From Pratylenchus scribneri (lineage: Eukaryota > Nematoda > Chromadorea > Rhabditida > Pratylenchidae): DNA of 64,000 nucleotides. This document shows, piece by piece, positions 36,776 to 48,208 of this stretch (positions are counted from its first letter, which is position 1; every line of letters starts with the position of its first letter). The stretch is from the NCBI GenBank assembly GCA_030063045.1, contig JAQSEB010000114.1:3653983-3717982 (forward strand). The letters are read 5' to 3'. The position numbers were made by a program, and so were the translations under genes. Under the pieces are notes generated by a model that ran no database searches, was not told the DNA's origin, and worked only from the letters and a program-made list of their open reading frames with translations.

Positions 36776-38896
36776 GCCCCTTTTTGAGGTATTATAAATG
36801 GAAGGAATGGAAATGGAATGGCGTAATTAACGAAAATGGGTGAATTTAGTATGAAGCGATGTGCGCAAATGGAAATGGATGGATGGAATGAATGTTGGAC
36901 GGATGCCAGCCAAAAATAATTGTTGATGAAGAAAAAAAGGGAAAAGAGTGTGAATGGGAGGGGTGGAAGGGGGCACGCGCCCACGGCGGAATAGTGGTGG
37001 CCAAATCGGGGAAATTGCCAATAGAAATGGCAATGGAGAAACAAAAAAAAAATAGGAAAAGGGTAAGCGGCTGGCTGAGGCGGCAAATTTAGTACATGGA
37101 AAAGCAGCGAAGAATGGCACAAAAAGGAGAGAATGGGAATAGGCAAAAGTCGCAAAAAGGCCGAGACTTTTGGTAGGGAAAAGCAATAGAAGGGAAATGA
37201 GGAGGCAAAAGGCAACTCCCATTGGCCTACTTTTGCTCATGAATAAATATATATTTTCGCGGGTTGGGGTAAGAGAAATGGAGGCGAAGGAAATAAAGGA
37301 GGGAGGAAAGCAGGAGAATGGAAGGAAAGAATGGAGGGAAAGAATTGTATTCGGCCAAAAGGGGGACAAGCCAAGTGGCCACAAGCTGGTGGCTAGATGC
37401 ACCTTTTCGTTGTGCATTGCTTTGGCCCATTTCTTTTAGTTGTGTTGTTTTGCTTTTCAATTTAAATGGACGAAAAAGCAAATTGCCAAAAGCTACTTGG
37501 GATTCGGTAAAGTCGATTAAGTGCTACTGCCCCACAGGAAATTGTTGTTCGCCATCTTCCCATCCATCAATTTGTCTTTTTCACATTTTTGTCAACTTCA
37601 TCATTTTAGGGCCAAGCCCACACAAGCCAATCGCCATTCCCAAGGAAAAAGGAGGATAATTGGCTATGTGAGGGGAGGGAGGGGATGGACAATTCCGATG
37701 AAGGAGGGGAAAGGAAGGCGAAACAAAATCCCCTGGGAATAACGTCGAGATGGAGGGGGAGGGAGGATGAAGACGTGAATGGGCTGCGGAGAAAGCCGAT
37801 TTTCTTGGATTTTGCCTTCGTTTTTGTTGGCCGGAACGGCGGGCACTTGGGGAATTTGCCACTGCTGGCGGACAACAAAGTTGGCCAAAAGTGTGGCGAT
37901 GGCGGGGAAAATCAAATTTGAGAGCATTGGGGGGCCAGTTGGCAAAAATGAAGGGGGCCAAACAAAATGGAGGCGAGGGGGGATTGGGCAATGGCATCAC
38001 CAAAGAGAAAAAGGGACACAACATAGGGAATGGACTTGGTGGGCGGGAATCGATTGGCCATGGAAGTGGGGCGAGAAGTGGATTTGGGGGAATGGAGTGG
38101 GTGAAATTGGCAAAAGTTTTGCAAAGTTCCGACATTGGCACTTTTTAGCACTTAAATTGGAATGATGAAAAGGGAAAATTATGACTGTTGCCTGTGGGCT
38201 TTTTTATCCCTCTCTTTTGTTCATTCCCAAATATTTTTTCGAATGGCACATTTTCCTTTCATTATTTAAATTGAGTGTTCTTATTAATGAAGAGATTTGC
38301 TGAATTATTTAAAAAAAATGAAGGATTTACCACTCACATGCTAAATCCTCCACAGAATTCACACACAAAACTCCTTCCCTCAACCACTTCAATTTCTTTT
38401 AATATTTAATTTGCCCATTAATATACTTTTTTTCCTTTCAATTTATGTTTTTAAGCGAATAATTCATTTTTTATGCAAATAAAATTGTTGAAATTTAATA
38501 ACAAAATAATAATAAGCAATAAAATATTGTTTTTAAATTGTGAGAATATGCAAATAAAATTAAAAATGGGAAAATATTCTTTTATATAGTAGGTTGGATA
38601 AATAAATATATTTGATGATTTGTTTATATGCCGAGATTCTGCTTAAAAAAGGAAAGAAAATAGTATTTACTAGTTTAAAGAGGATTGGGAGATGCAACAC
38701 AAAAATACCCACCAAATATGAACAATTTTGTTTTGTATTTTTGGATGGAAATCTGGGCAGCACAGATGATGGCCAAATCCTTGAATGAAAGAGCATTTGC
38801 CTTTCATAATTTTGATTGAATGTGGCACAATCCTCCCTCAACAAAGTACAAAAAAAGTGGGAACAAAAAAAAATGTAAAAAGCCTGGGCAGATGAA
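36776..38896. other. 2.1-kb region between the tetraspan gene and the hAT-like element
   Basis: No supported gene. From 36.85 to 38.15 kb the plus strand is purine/G-rich, so the minus strand yields long Pro/Ser/Phe/Leu-rich open frames (e.g. 36827-37417 and 37581-38141) without splice logic or recognisable motifs. The region 38.2-38.9 kb is very AT-rich and blank. Confidence 0.4.
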
Positions 38897-38904
38897 ATAA
38901 TAAG

Positions 38905-39989
38905 TAGGGTTGGAGAGAGTCGGTTTTAAACCGGGGTCTTCGGTTTTCGGTTGGCCCGGTTTGCCGACCTCGGTTTTCGGTTCGGTTTGAAAAAAATCCT
39001 CGGTTTTCGGTTCGGTTTTCCGGTTTTTCGTTTTTTTGAAAAATGGTCATAAAATTTTTAAAAATTTAATTTTTCATATAATAAAGAAAAAAATCGAACA
39101 AAATAATTTAAATAAGATTCCCAATACTTTTTCTTTCAACAATTTCTAAATATTCTTACTATATTGAGAGAAATTTTTAACCAAAAATAGCCTCGCAGCG
39201 AGAAAACTTAAGCCAAAATGGCCCCGCCAGGGAAAATCAAGACCAAATTGGTTCTGGAAGGGAAAATTCGAACAAAAATCGACTCGTAGGAGGTTAAAAT
39301 TTTAAGGCAAAAATGGTCCTGATTAAGGGAAAATTTTAGTCAAAAATGTGCCTGATAGGGGAATATTTTAATCAAAAATGGGCCCGATAGGGAAAAATTT
39401 TAATCAAAAATGGGCCCGATAGGGGAAATTTTAGTCAAAAATTGCTCTACAGAAATAAAAATTAGTCTATTTCATCCTTCTATCTTAAGCCCGCCTGTAC
39501 TTCGTGCAAAGATTTAAGTCTTAAACCCTCAAATATTAAATATTCATAGCATTGTAAACTATTTATTTGTATTTAAATAGGCATATTTTTAATATCTAAT
39601 ATCAACCAAATAATAATGAAAAATCTTATTAAATTTAATTTTAATAAGAGCCTCATCTATTTGAATAAAAATATAGTTCAGTAATAAAATTGGAATAATA
39701 ATATCGTTTTATGAGAAATTTTAAGCCAAAATGATCTCGAAATATAAAATTTTGATTAAAAAAAGGCCCGCAAGGAAAAAATTTTAGCTAAAAATAGCTG
39801 CACAAAGTAAATTTTTATCGAAAATTGCTTTTTATGTTGAAAGGGAAAAACCGAAAAACCGGTCGGTTTGGACCCTCGGTTTTCGGTTTTCCCGGTTTTC
39901 GGACCTCGGTTTTCGGTTCGGTTTTTTTGCCAAAAATCGCCTCGGTTCGGTTCGGTTTCGGTTCGGTTGACCGACCGCCTCCAACCCTA
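38905..39989. mobile_element. hAT-like non-autonomous element, 1085 bp
   Basis: The ends are short inverted repeats (TAGGGTTGGAG at 38905; CTCCAACCCTA ending at 39989). A perfect 8-bp direct repeat, ATAATAAG, flanks them (38897-38904 and 39990-39997), the target-site size typical of hAT transposons. Inside each end is a cluster of CGGTTTTCGGTTCGG repeats (about 38928-39030 and 39850-39968). The middle has degenerate ~37-bp tandem repeats (core AAAAATGGGCCCGATAGGG, 39190-39440, weaker copies to 39830). There is no transposase frame. Confidence 0.9.
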
Positions 39990-40054
39990 ATAATAAGGAC
40001 GGAATAAAATGAATAAAATGGATGAAATGGTTTAATGTGGTTGTAAATTGCCAT

Positions 40055-40717
40055 TCAAATTTGTTCAATTTGGTCACTGCAACTACTCTCCAGGCGAATA
40101 TGTTTTGTGCCGGCACTGCCACTCCTTGCCAATCTTCTCAATAAGAAAAAGTTGCGAAGGAGAAGTGTGGCCAAGGTGGCGAGCAAAAGAAAACAAAGGA
40201 TTACCAAAAACTGAAATTGGCAGATGTTAAATGATTAAATGGAGGCGAAACAAACTACCTTTGAGTCAAATTGTTGGCCAAATTCATTGAAGGAATTCCT
40301 TTGAGGAAAGGAAGCCGCAATCTGCTCCAATCGGTCCATCCGTTGCTCCAAATTTTGTACTTGTTTTGAGTAGGAGGCCATCATAGAATGGGCCTAAAAT
40401 TGAATTGAATTGAATTGAATGTGGATTTGGGTTATGGCTCCAACCTGGCCCAAATCCCGGCGAATTTGTTGGCCAAGTCCTTCGATGAGGCGGGGGAAAT
40501 CCCGGGTGCTATATTCTTTTGGCTTGAAATAATCTGTTTCCAATATTTTTTGGCCTGGCGATAATTTCTGCGGTGACAACATTTTCATTGCCTTTGGATG
40601 AGGCAATTCTGTTGTGCTTTTCTGTTGTTGCCGATTTGAATCGAAAGGAATGGAAATGGCGAAAATTGTTGGAACAATGAATGGCAAGAGGATGAATGGA
40701 GAAGGTGTGAAAAACAT
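40055..40717 (-). CDS. signal peptide/coiled-coil/TM protein, paralogue A of an unfamiliar family
   Basis: Three exons: 40717-40445, 40393-40259, 40210-40055; 188 codons, closing in frame. The start is chosen at the Met that begins a signal peptide (MFFTPSPFILLPFIVPTIFA). Then come a Gln/Lys/Pro-rich linker, a highly conserved block (YFKPKEYSTRDFPRLIEGLG, then QQIRRDLGQ), a heptad-rich helix (SKQVQNLEQRMDRLEQIAAS), and in exon 3 a TM helix (FLVILCFLLLATLATLLL) with a basic cytosolic tail (RNFFLLRRLARSG). The predicted topology is type I, lumenal/extracellular coiled coil. No known family is recognised. The gene at 46985-47580 is a close paralogue on the same strand with the same intron positions. 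Confidence 0.72.
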
Positions 40718-43700
40718 TCCAGAATAATGGATGAATTGGCCAAACAAAGAGAAGGGAATTTGAAAGTGCCGATGGACAGAATTGAGTGGAGTTTTGGCCA
40801 ATTTGGTGGTTTGTTTTTGCCTCTAAAATATTTTGGGGAAATTAATGGATTGGAAAGAGAAAATGGCCAATGGAATGGATATTATGGGGAAAATGTGATT
40901 GGGGATGGATGCTTTAAAGAAGGGAAGGCCGGCGGATGATTGGGCCATTGAATGGATCAGCAGGAAAAACAAAAACACACCCAAATAAGGAGAATGGGAC
41001 TGATGGGGGATGTAGAATGGCCAGAGAATGAATTGGGGTATGATTAGAGTGTAAGAGCACAATGATCTTTGGGGCTGTGGTTTTATTATGCGAAAATTAT
41101 GAATTTGGGGAACAGAATGAAGGGTGGGAATTCACCCTTTTCAGTCAAATTCAAGAATTTTACCTTTTTTGGTCGTCTAGGAAAATGTTTTTTTGTGGGA
41201 AATTTGCGGGGGAGAACAAAAATTGGACACCGAATTAAATTTTTGTTTTCCCTGGGAAAAAATAAAAGGAAAATGGCCAAAATTGAATGTTGATCAAAAT
41301 GTAGAATGCCAAAATATCATATCCGCCACCGTGTTCATTTTCGTCACATTTTCCCTTTATTTTTGTCTCCAATTTGCACTTTTCCGTTGGCCGGATTAAA
41401 TTTTCAACAAAATTTCTTGAGGCAATTTTAGATTGAAATGAAAGAAGGGAAATGGGAGGAATTGGCTGAATGAATGAATGAACATAATTGAAGATGGGGC
41501 CGACTTAAAAACGATGCCCCACCAACATCGTCAAAAGCCATCCCCCCCCCCCTCCCTTTCAAATGTGGCTTTTTAGCCTCGACTCCGCCCATCTTTCTTT
41601 TTGTGCGCGGATTCAATTCAACGGAATGAAAAAAATGATATTTTGGTTGGATTGGCCAAAATACCATAATTCAACATTGAGTGAGAAGGATCGAGTGAAT
41701 TAAATGAATTTGGATTGGAATTCTTTGGTTTGCCTTTGTCCCCTTTTCCGGGCATTGCCAAATTCCCAAATAACCACAAATTTTGTTGGCACATTAAAAA
41801 ACACGAGTTAATGGGAAATTGGCGAGGGAAAATTGGGGGAGGATTTTGCAAATTAAAATTGGAAATTAATTAAATATTTCCTCCCTAATCTTTGATTTAC
41901 GTGGAAAAGAAAAATATAACAAAAATTAAATGAAAAAAAATTAAAAAATTTTTTTGATAAAATGACATTCATTTGAAGGTCCCATCCCCCCCCCCCCCCC
42001 CCACATCAACATTAACATTTTTCCCCGTGAAAAACATCCACAACCCTCTTTCCAATAAAGCCAACAATTTCAATGTCTAAAAACTTGGCAATAAATTCCG
42101 GGAATTGGGGAGAAGGCCAATTGAACAAATTGGAGGATAGAAGCAATTTGTTGATGGCAAATTATTCCACCATAACATTGAATTATGGCCTCAATCGAAA
42201 TTGGCACTTTCAATTGCCAACCTCCCACCCCCACCCCCCCCCCCCCCCCCCTCCTTTCATAAAATCAACTTCATTCTATACCAAAATATTCCTCAAATTC
42301 TTTGATTTATTCCAACAAAATGAACACATTTTGTTTTTGACATTTACCTTGGTAGAATGAAGTTGAATGGCATTTTTGGTGTGGAATTAATTCAGGGGAA
42401 TTTATTTGAACGGACAAATTTGGCAGAAATTTGAAATTTAGAAACAAAAAAGGGAAAACAAAGAAATAAATATTTGGGTTGATGATGTGAATGGATGGAA
42501 TAAATTGCCTTCAAAACCCAACCCAGATGGGAAGGGCCAATTGGATGGATGGCCACCCAAAATGTCGAATCCATTTCCGCAATTATTTCTCGATGGTGGT
42601 CTTCCCCCCCCCCCCCCCTCTCCTTTAATGTCATCCTTCCTTCCAAATAAAATAAAGAATAACAAAATTTGACTAGCTCCAAATCACGGGAAATGGATTA
42701 TTTTATTTTATTTGCCATTTCGAATAATCAAAGATTTCGCCGATGCCACCATTTTCCTTTCATCTTTTCTTCTGCTTCCGATTCTGTTTTTTTTTCGACA
42801 AATTAATTTTTGAACATTTTTGACGTGAATTTGGCAAATTAGAATGGAAATGTTCCCTCCAAAGGCCCTTCCACCAATTGTGCCGTTTCCGTTCTCATTG
42901 CTCCCATTTGGCCAATTAAAGCTTTCCATTCCAATGATCGGCCAAAACATCTCCTTTTAATTTTCCCATTTCCATGCGGTCTTTTTGACGTAATCGCCCA
43001 AAGGGGATATTCCAATTTAGTTTTAGTGGCCCCTTTGATTTGGATGGATGATCATTTTATATTGGAGAATGGCACAATTTTCTGCTGAATTTTTGTGCTT
43101 TGCAATGACAAAATGAATGGAAGTGGAAAATTGTGCCTGAGGGGGTAGAACGACATTTGAGTGAGAGGATGGGGATTGGACTGGTTTTGGTTGCTTTTGT
43201 TGGGAATATTTTTGGAAAAAACCACACATTCCTCCAATTCATTCAAAAGATAGCCGGCCTGATTAGCCAAATCCCCCCCCCCCCCCCCCCCCCAAATCCA
43301 TTTGGATTTTTGTTGAAGGAGGATTATGGAATTGGAATTTATTAGGGCCAAGAATGGAAGCAGATTATTGTTGAGAGAGGGAAAATTATTTTTTTTTTTT
43401 GAAAAAATTAAATTAAAATGATCGACGAAATTAATTGAACCAACAAAAAAGAATCCAACATTTTTCCAATTTAATATTTTTATTCAAATTTCCATTAAAT
43501 TCATTCCCAATTTTCCCATTAATTGATGGTCAAATGATTTTTGGCAGAATTTTATAAGAAGGAGGGAAAAAGGGCAAATGCAAAAGTGGAAGGGTGAAAT
43601 AATTAATGCCAAAGGGGCCAATCATTTTTTGGCATTTTTCAGTAAACAAGCATTTAGAAGGATGGAATTTGAACAAAATTGGCACTTTTGCCACACAAAA

Positions 43701-44460
43701 AATCACTCATGATTAAACCTTCAGTCCAATATTTAGAATGACCCCAACAAAAATACAATTAAAATTGGACAAAAATGCCGCCGTAAGAAGTTGAAAACAA
43801 ATAATATTTCCGGCATAAAAAATATTTGCAAAAATATTTATTTTCTCAATGATGTTTGTTGATTCCATCATCCATTTGGAAGGCAGCAAGTTTTGTGGAT
43901 TATTTCATTTTTGCTGCAATTATTTTTAATGTCCTTTGGCAAATTTGTTCAAAATATTCCCATTCCTCCATTCCCCCATTGCACTTTTCCTTTTCATTCA
44001 TTGGTTTTCCCCATTCAATTTTATCCCACGCAAAATTGAATGATGGTTTATTTGCTGTACCTTTTTAGAGAGTCTCGTGTTTTATTAGGGGGAATAATTC
44101 CCAGTCAATTTATCAAAATTCATTTCTCTGTTATTTGGTCCAAAAAATGGGATTGGCGCAAAAAAAGATGACATCCAATTTTGTTCACTCAATTTCTTCT
44201 AATTTTCACATTTTCTTATTTCGCCAGAGTTTTACGCGTAAAACCTATCATTTGGAGGAAAAAACTGAAATTGGAAAAATGTTATTTTAATTGGCTGTTT
44301 GAATAAATGGACTAAAAATGGATATAAATATTACATGGAAGGAATATATAATATTGCCATTTAAGGTGGAAGGGCAAAAGCAAAAGGTCATTATTGGTAT
44401 TGAACGAGATTCCAACAAAAAAAGGAGAATGGGAGGGAGGGGGGGGGGGGGGGGTCAATG
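40718..44460. other. 3.7-kb intergenic stretch rich in poly-C runs
   Basis: No supported gene. It holds C runs at about 41541-41550, 41987-42002, 42236-42251, 42605-42617 and 43273-43292, and a G run at 44441-44453. Open frames on either strand are short or low complexity. Confidence 0.4.
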
Positions 44461-45278
44461 TTATCTGTGTCTGTGTAATAATTCAACGGAGGCAAAATTT
44501 CTTCCATCTGCCGCACAATCATCCCTGCCACCATCCCGACGATCTTCTTCCGTCTCTGGGGCCAAATTGAATTCAATCCATTCTTCGGACAATGAATTGT
44601 CCCCTTTTGAATGGAACACCAAATAGGCTCGATTACACGGCACATGCCAGGGTCCATACCGATCCGAATATTCTACAAATAAGGGAAGAGGATAATGTAA
44701 TAAATGTGGCCATTTTTGTACCTTTACGAATGTGCTTTGTCCTCAATGGCATATGCAAATCGGAGGAGCCGGCAATCACAAGAACATAGCTCTATAAAAT
44801 ATAATTATTCATTTAATTATTATTTATTTATATTTCCACTTTTCTATCCCCCCCCCCCAAAAAAAAAATGCCTATGGGCTATTCACCTCTGAAGTGGTTG
44901 TGCTCATTTGGGAAACGGTAAGCCGACTGCCCGTCGGAATTCGGACAAGGCATGCGCCATTTGGCATTTTCCCAGTGGCCACAAGACGATACGTTCTTCC
45001 GGAGAAGATAAACCTTTGGTCAAGTTCAGTGAAACATTCCAATTGGGGAGAGGAAAATTGAGCCAATGGCCAAACCGTATGCTGGATTGGGGGATTAAAA
45101 TTAATGGAAGGAGGGGGGGGGGGGGGGGGGGGAGGGGGAGGGAGGGGATATTTACTCGAATGTCGGGCAATGGATATCGACCTGTGCTGGCGGCCATCAA
45201 AAGCATTGATGAAATGGATTGATGGACAAAAAATGCGAAAAAGGGAAAAAGTCGTTGCTGAATTTGGATTTTGACCAT
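44461..45278 (-). CDS. secreted protein, unidentified (possible CUB-like fold)
   Basis: Four exons: 45278-45156, 45081-44887, 44791-44722, 44672-44461; 200 codons, closing in frame. An N-terminal hydrophobic leader (LFPFFAFFV preceded by MVKIQIQQR) could be a signal peptide. The mature part has two cysteines early (LECFTELDQRF; NGACLVRIPTGS), a strand-rich stretch SYVLVIAGSSDLHMPL, then YGPWHVPCNRAYLVFHSKGD and EEWIEFNLAP before an acidic tail. The last block resembles the end of CUB-like domains, but I would not call it without a profile search. Intron 1 has a C19 run (G on the plus strand, near 45114-45132) within its pyrimidine tract. It lies between the two paralogues of the unfamiliar TM family, on the same strand. 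Confidence 0.6.
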
Positions 45279-46984
45279 TTGCCTGGAAATGGAAGGTGGA
45301 TTAGTGTGAATGGGATGGGGGGGGGGCAGCCAATTCAAGGAATTCAATGGATAAAATGGTGGATTTGGCTGGGCCATAAATTTGATGAAAAGAAAGGATT
45401 AACAAAAAAAAGGGGATGATGAAAATGTCGGCGGAATGTTAAAACATGGGATTGTTTTTTTTTAATTTATTTACCGTATTAAATTGAAAGGAGGAGGTGG
45501 GAATGAATGAATTAATGAACGGATGGATGGAATATTGCCAGGAGGCCCATCCAAATGTAATGCAATTTTGGGTGTATGGTACTCATATTCGATACTCATC
45601 CTTAAATTGGTTTTTTTTCCATAAAAGGAATGAATGAATAAATATAGAAATGAAATAATTGAGGGAAGGGGGAAGCACGTTGTCGCCAAAAATGATGAGT
45701 GGCCAAAAGTCTGGGTTTCCTCCTTATCAGCAAAGGAAATGAATAAAATTATTTACAAAATTGATAAAAGTATATTGGGAAAATGGCCAATTCATTAATT
45801 GTTGATTTCAACATTTTATAGTTTGAATTGAGCCAATAAAATTTGGAGTTGATTGAGGCCAAAACCACAATATTTTGTGCGTCATTTTAATATAAAAAAG
45901 GGGGAAATTGTGGGGGATGAAATGAACATCAATAAATGGATGGATTGGACATTAAAAAAAGGAAAAAAAGATTGGAATATGAACAAATTGGAGTAGTTCA
46001 AAGGTAATAAAATAAGAATGATGTGCTATTTTCCTTTCCCGGCAAAGACCATTGGCCAATTTGCTGGGAAATAAATAATCTAGTAGAGTTGGGGGGGGGG
46101 AATAATTTGTGTAATAAATGTCCTTGGGGCCATGTATGGTGGAATTGGCCAAAAATAAAAGAATGAATGGATGGATTTGATGTAATTTTGATTGGAGTTT
46201 GGTATTTGTTTTTGGCAATTTACGGGTTTTTATTTTTTGACAAGAATTTGGGGAATTTTGTTTGTTAGCGAAATTAGGAGGGGAGGGGGCGATGGACATT
46301 TGTAAAGAAAAATGAATTTGGGGAGAAAATGTGCGGGGGAGGGGAAAATGGCGGACAATTGTGAATGGAAATGGACTGACTCAGTCAAAGATGAGACCGG
46401 ATTTTGCAATTGGTCTGGGCACAAAAAAAAAGGAATTAATCATCAAAAATATTTTATTGAAGATTTTCGCTGATTTTTGCAGCTGCTAATCCTAAATAAT
46501 GGCAGCCAATTTTGAATGAATTTGGACAAGTTCATCATATTTTCGTCTGTTCCGCATCATTTTTTTTATTTTATTCGGCTGTAACCTTGAAGAAAAGGGG
46601 ACAAGGACAACCCATTGGCCCATGAAATTAGGACAAAATGGAGGAGGAAGGAAGTTTGGATTGGGGAAATGATGTTGAATTGGCCAAACAAAAACGACGT
46701 AAAAAGGAATTAGAGGCAATTCCCGAATGGAGGATGACCGGATGGGGGAGGGGTGGGGGTGGGGGGGGGGGGTGAAGGGAAGGGTGGCGTGAGTTTTGGC
46801 CTTTTTTGTGCTGATTTTGCTTGGATGCCTCACTCATGTTCGACTGCCCCCAAATGCGAGAATGGCCATTGATGATAAGAATTTCAAGGAAATTTATTAG
46901 ATAATGTGACTTTTTTATTGAGGATTTTGTAAATGATTGGCCAAATCAAATGAGAAATTGTGGAGATCAACATTTTTGGTTAAT
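45279..46984. other. 1.7-kb intergenic stretch with one doubtful minus-strand ORF
   Basis: Mostly blank. At 46837-46494 the minus strand could encode a small protein: it starts MSEASKQNQHKKGQNS and a possible last exon reads KMMRNRRKYDELVQIHSKLA, but no phase-consistent join was found. A G-rich run at about 46758-46772 and a G9 run at 46091-46099 are present. Confidence 0.3.
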
Positions 46985-47580
46985 TCATATTTCAACAATC
47001 TTTTTCACATTTTTTTTGGTTTTTCTTCTGCTTGAAAGAAGAATAAGCAAAAGATTAACGCAAAAAAGAAAGGCCAAAACAAGAAAAAGGAGGAGAAAAA
47101 GCCAAAGAGCGGCCAAAAGCTGAAAAATGGTTGCATTTTGATGAAGGAGAATAGTTCGAGACGAACTTTATTATTTTGGTTTTCTCCTCCAAATTCACTG
47201 ATAAATGGAGAATTGGTTGCCTCCAATCGGTCCATTTTCTGCTCCAAATTTTGTACTTGTTTTGAGTAGGAGGCCATCATAGAATGGGCCTGGAATTGAA
47301 TAGAATTTGAATTGAATGTGGATTTGGGTTATACCTGGCCCAAGTCCCGGCGAATTTGTTGGCCAAGTCCTTCGATGAGGCGGGGGAAATCCCGGGTGCT
47401 ATATTCCTTTGGCTTGAAATAATCCATTTTCATTTTCATCCATTTAGGCATTCCCTTCAATTCTGGATCCGGCGATGTTGACATTTTCAAGGAATTTTTC
47501 TCGACACAATTTATTGAATTGAATATGAGAAGGAAAATGAAGTAATGAAGGAGGCCAAAATGGCAACATCGAAAAGCCAT
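46985..47580 (-). CDS. signal peptide/coiled-coil/TM protein, paralogue B of the unfamiliar family
   Basis: Three exons: 47580-47335, 47289-47167, 47119-46985; 168 codons, closing in frame. The signal peptide is FGLLHYFIFLLIFNSINC. The block DYFKPKEYSTRDFPRLIEGL and the following QQIRRDLGQ are identical to paralogue A, as is the start of exon 2 (AHSMMASYSKQVQNLEQ), with K instead of R before MDRLE. Exon 3 supplies a long TM helix (WLFLLLFLVLAFLFCVNLLL) and a basic tail (SSRRKTKKNVKK). Exon 2 also reads through the last 'intron' into a Phe-rich frame; the spliced version is preferred because it matches paralogue A. DNA identity extends into intron 1. Recent duplication is likely. Confidence 0.72.
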
Positions 47581-48208
47581 ATTCCCTTATAAATTGAATT
47601 TTATACTAATAAATCATCAATTCATTCCAAATTGAAATGGTTTATACAACAAAAAGAGGGCATTTTACTTTAGAATTCACATTTTTGACCAAAAATGAAT
47701 GTTTTGAAGGTGGGTGGAATGAAATTCGAGTACTTGACTGAGAATAAAGAAAGGCCTTCAAAATTGAGAAGGGGAATTGTTGAATATGGGAAAAAGATGA
47801 AAATGCCAAAAAACGGAAACCAATATTGGAGTAAGATTGATGGAGAATATTTTTGCTTAAGGAAAACTTCACCTTGAATTTTTAAAATTTAATTTGCTGC
47901 AGGCCATTTCCCTCAATTTCGCCTTTTCCGGTGTATTTTCTGCTTGCAACGTTGTTATTTCCGTTAAATATCATCAACAAACGGATTAATACTTATTACT
48001 TACTTATTACTGGAAATAGTCCAATGATGAAATTGTCCTTTTATTTTCATTTTATTATTTTTAATTTTTACTAATTTAAAATTGATAATAATGATGAATC
48101 CACGTGCCATTATTATTTGGCCACCTCCTCCTCTGCCTCATTCCCATCCATTCAATCGATTCATATTGCCAGCCGATTTCGCCAATCCATTTGGCTTTAT
48201 CCCCAAAA

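Noticed and set aside
36827..38141. Long minus-strand ORFs (196 and 186 codons), Pro/Ser/Phe-rich
   Set aside because: They come from a purine-rich plus strand; all three frames look alike in composition, with no motif and no exon logic.
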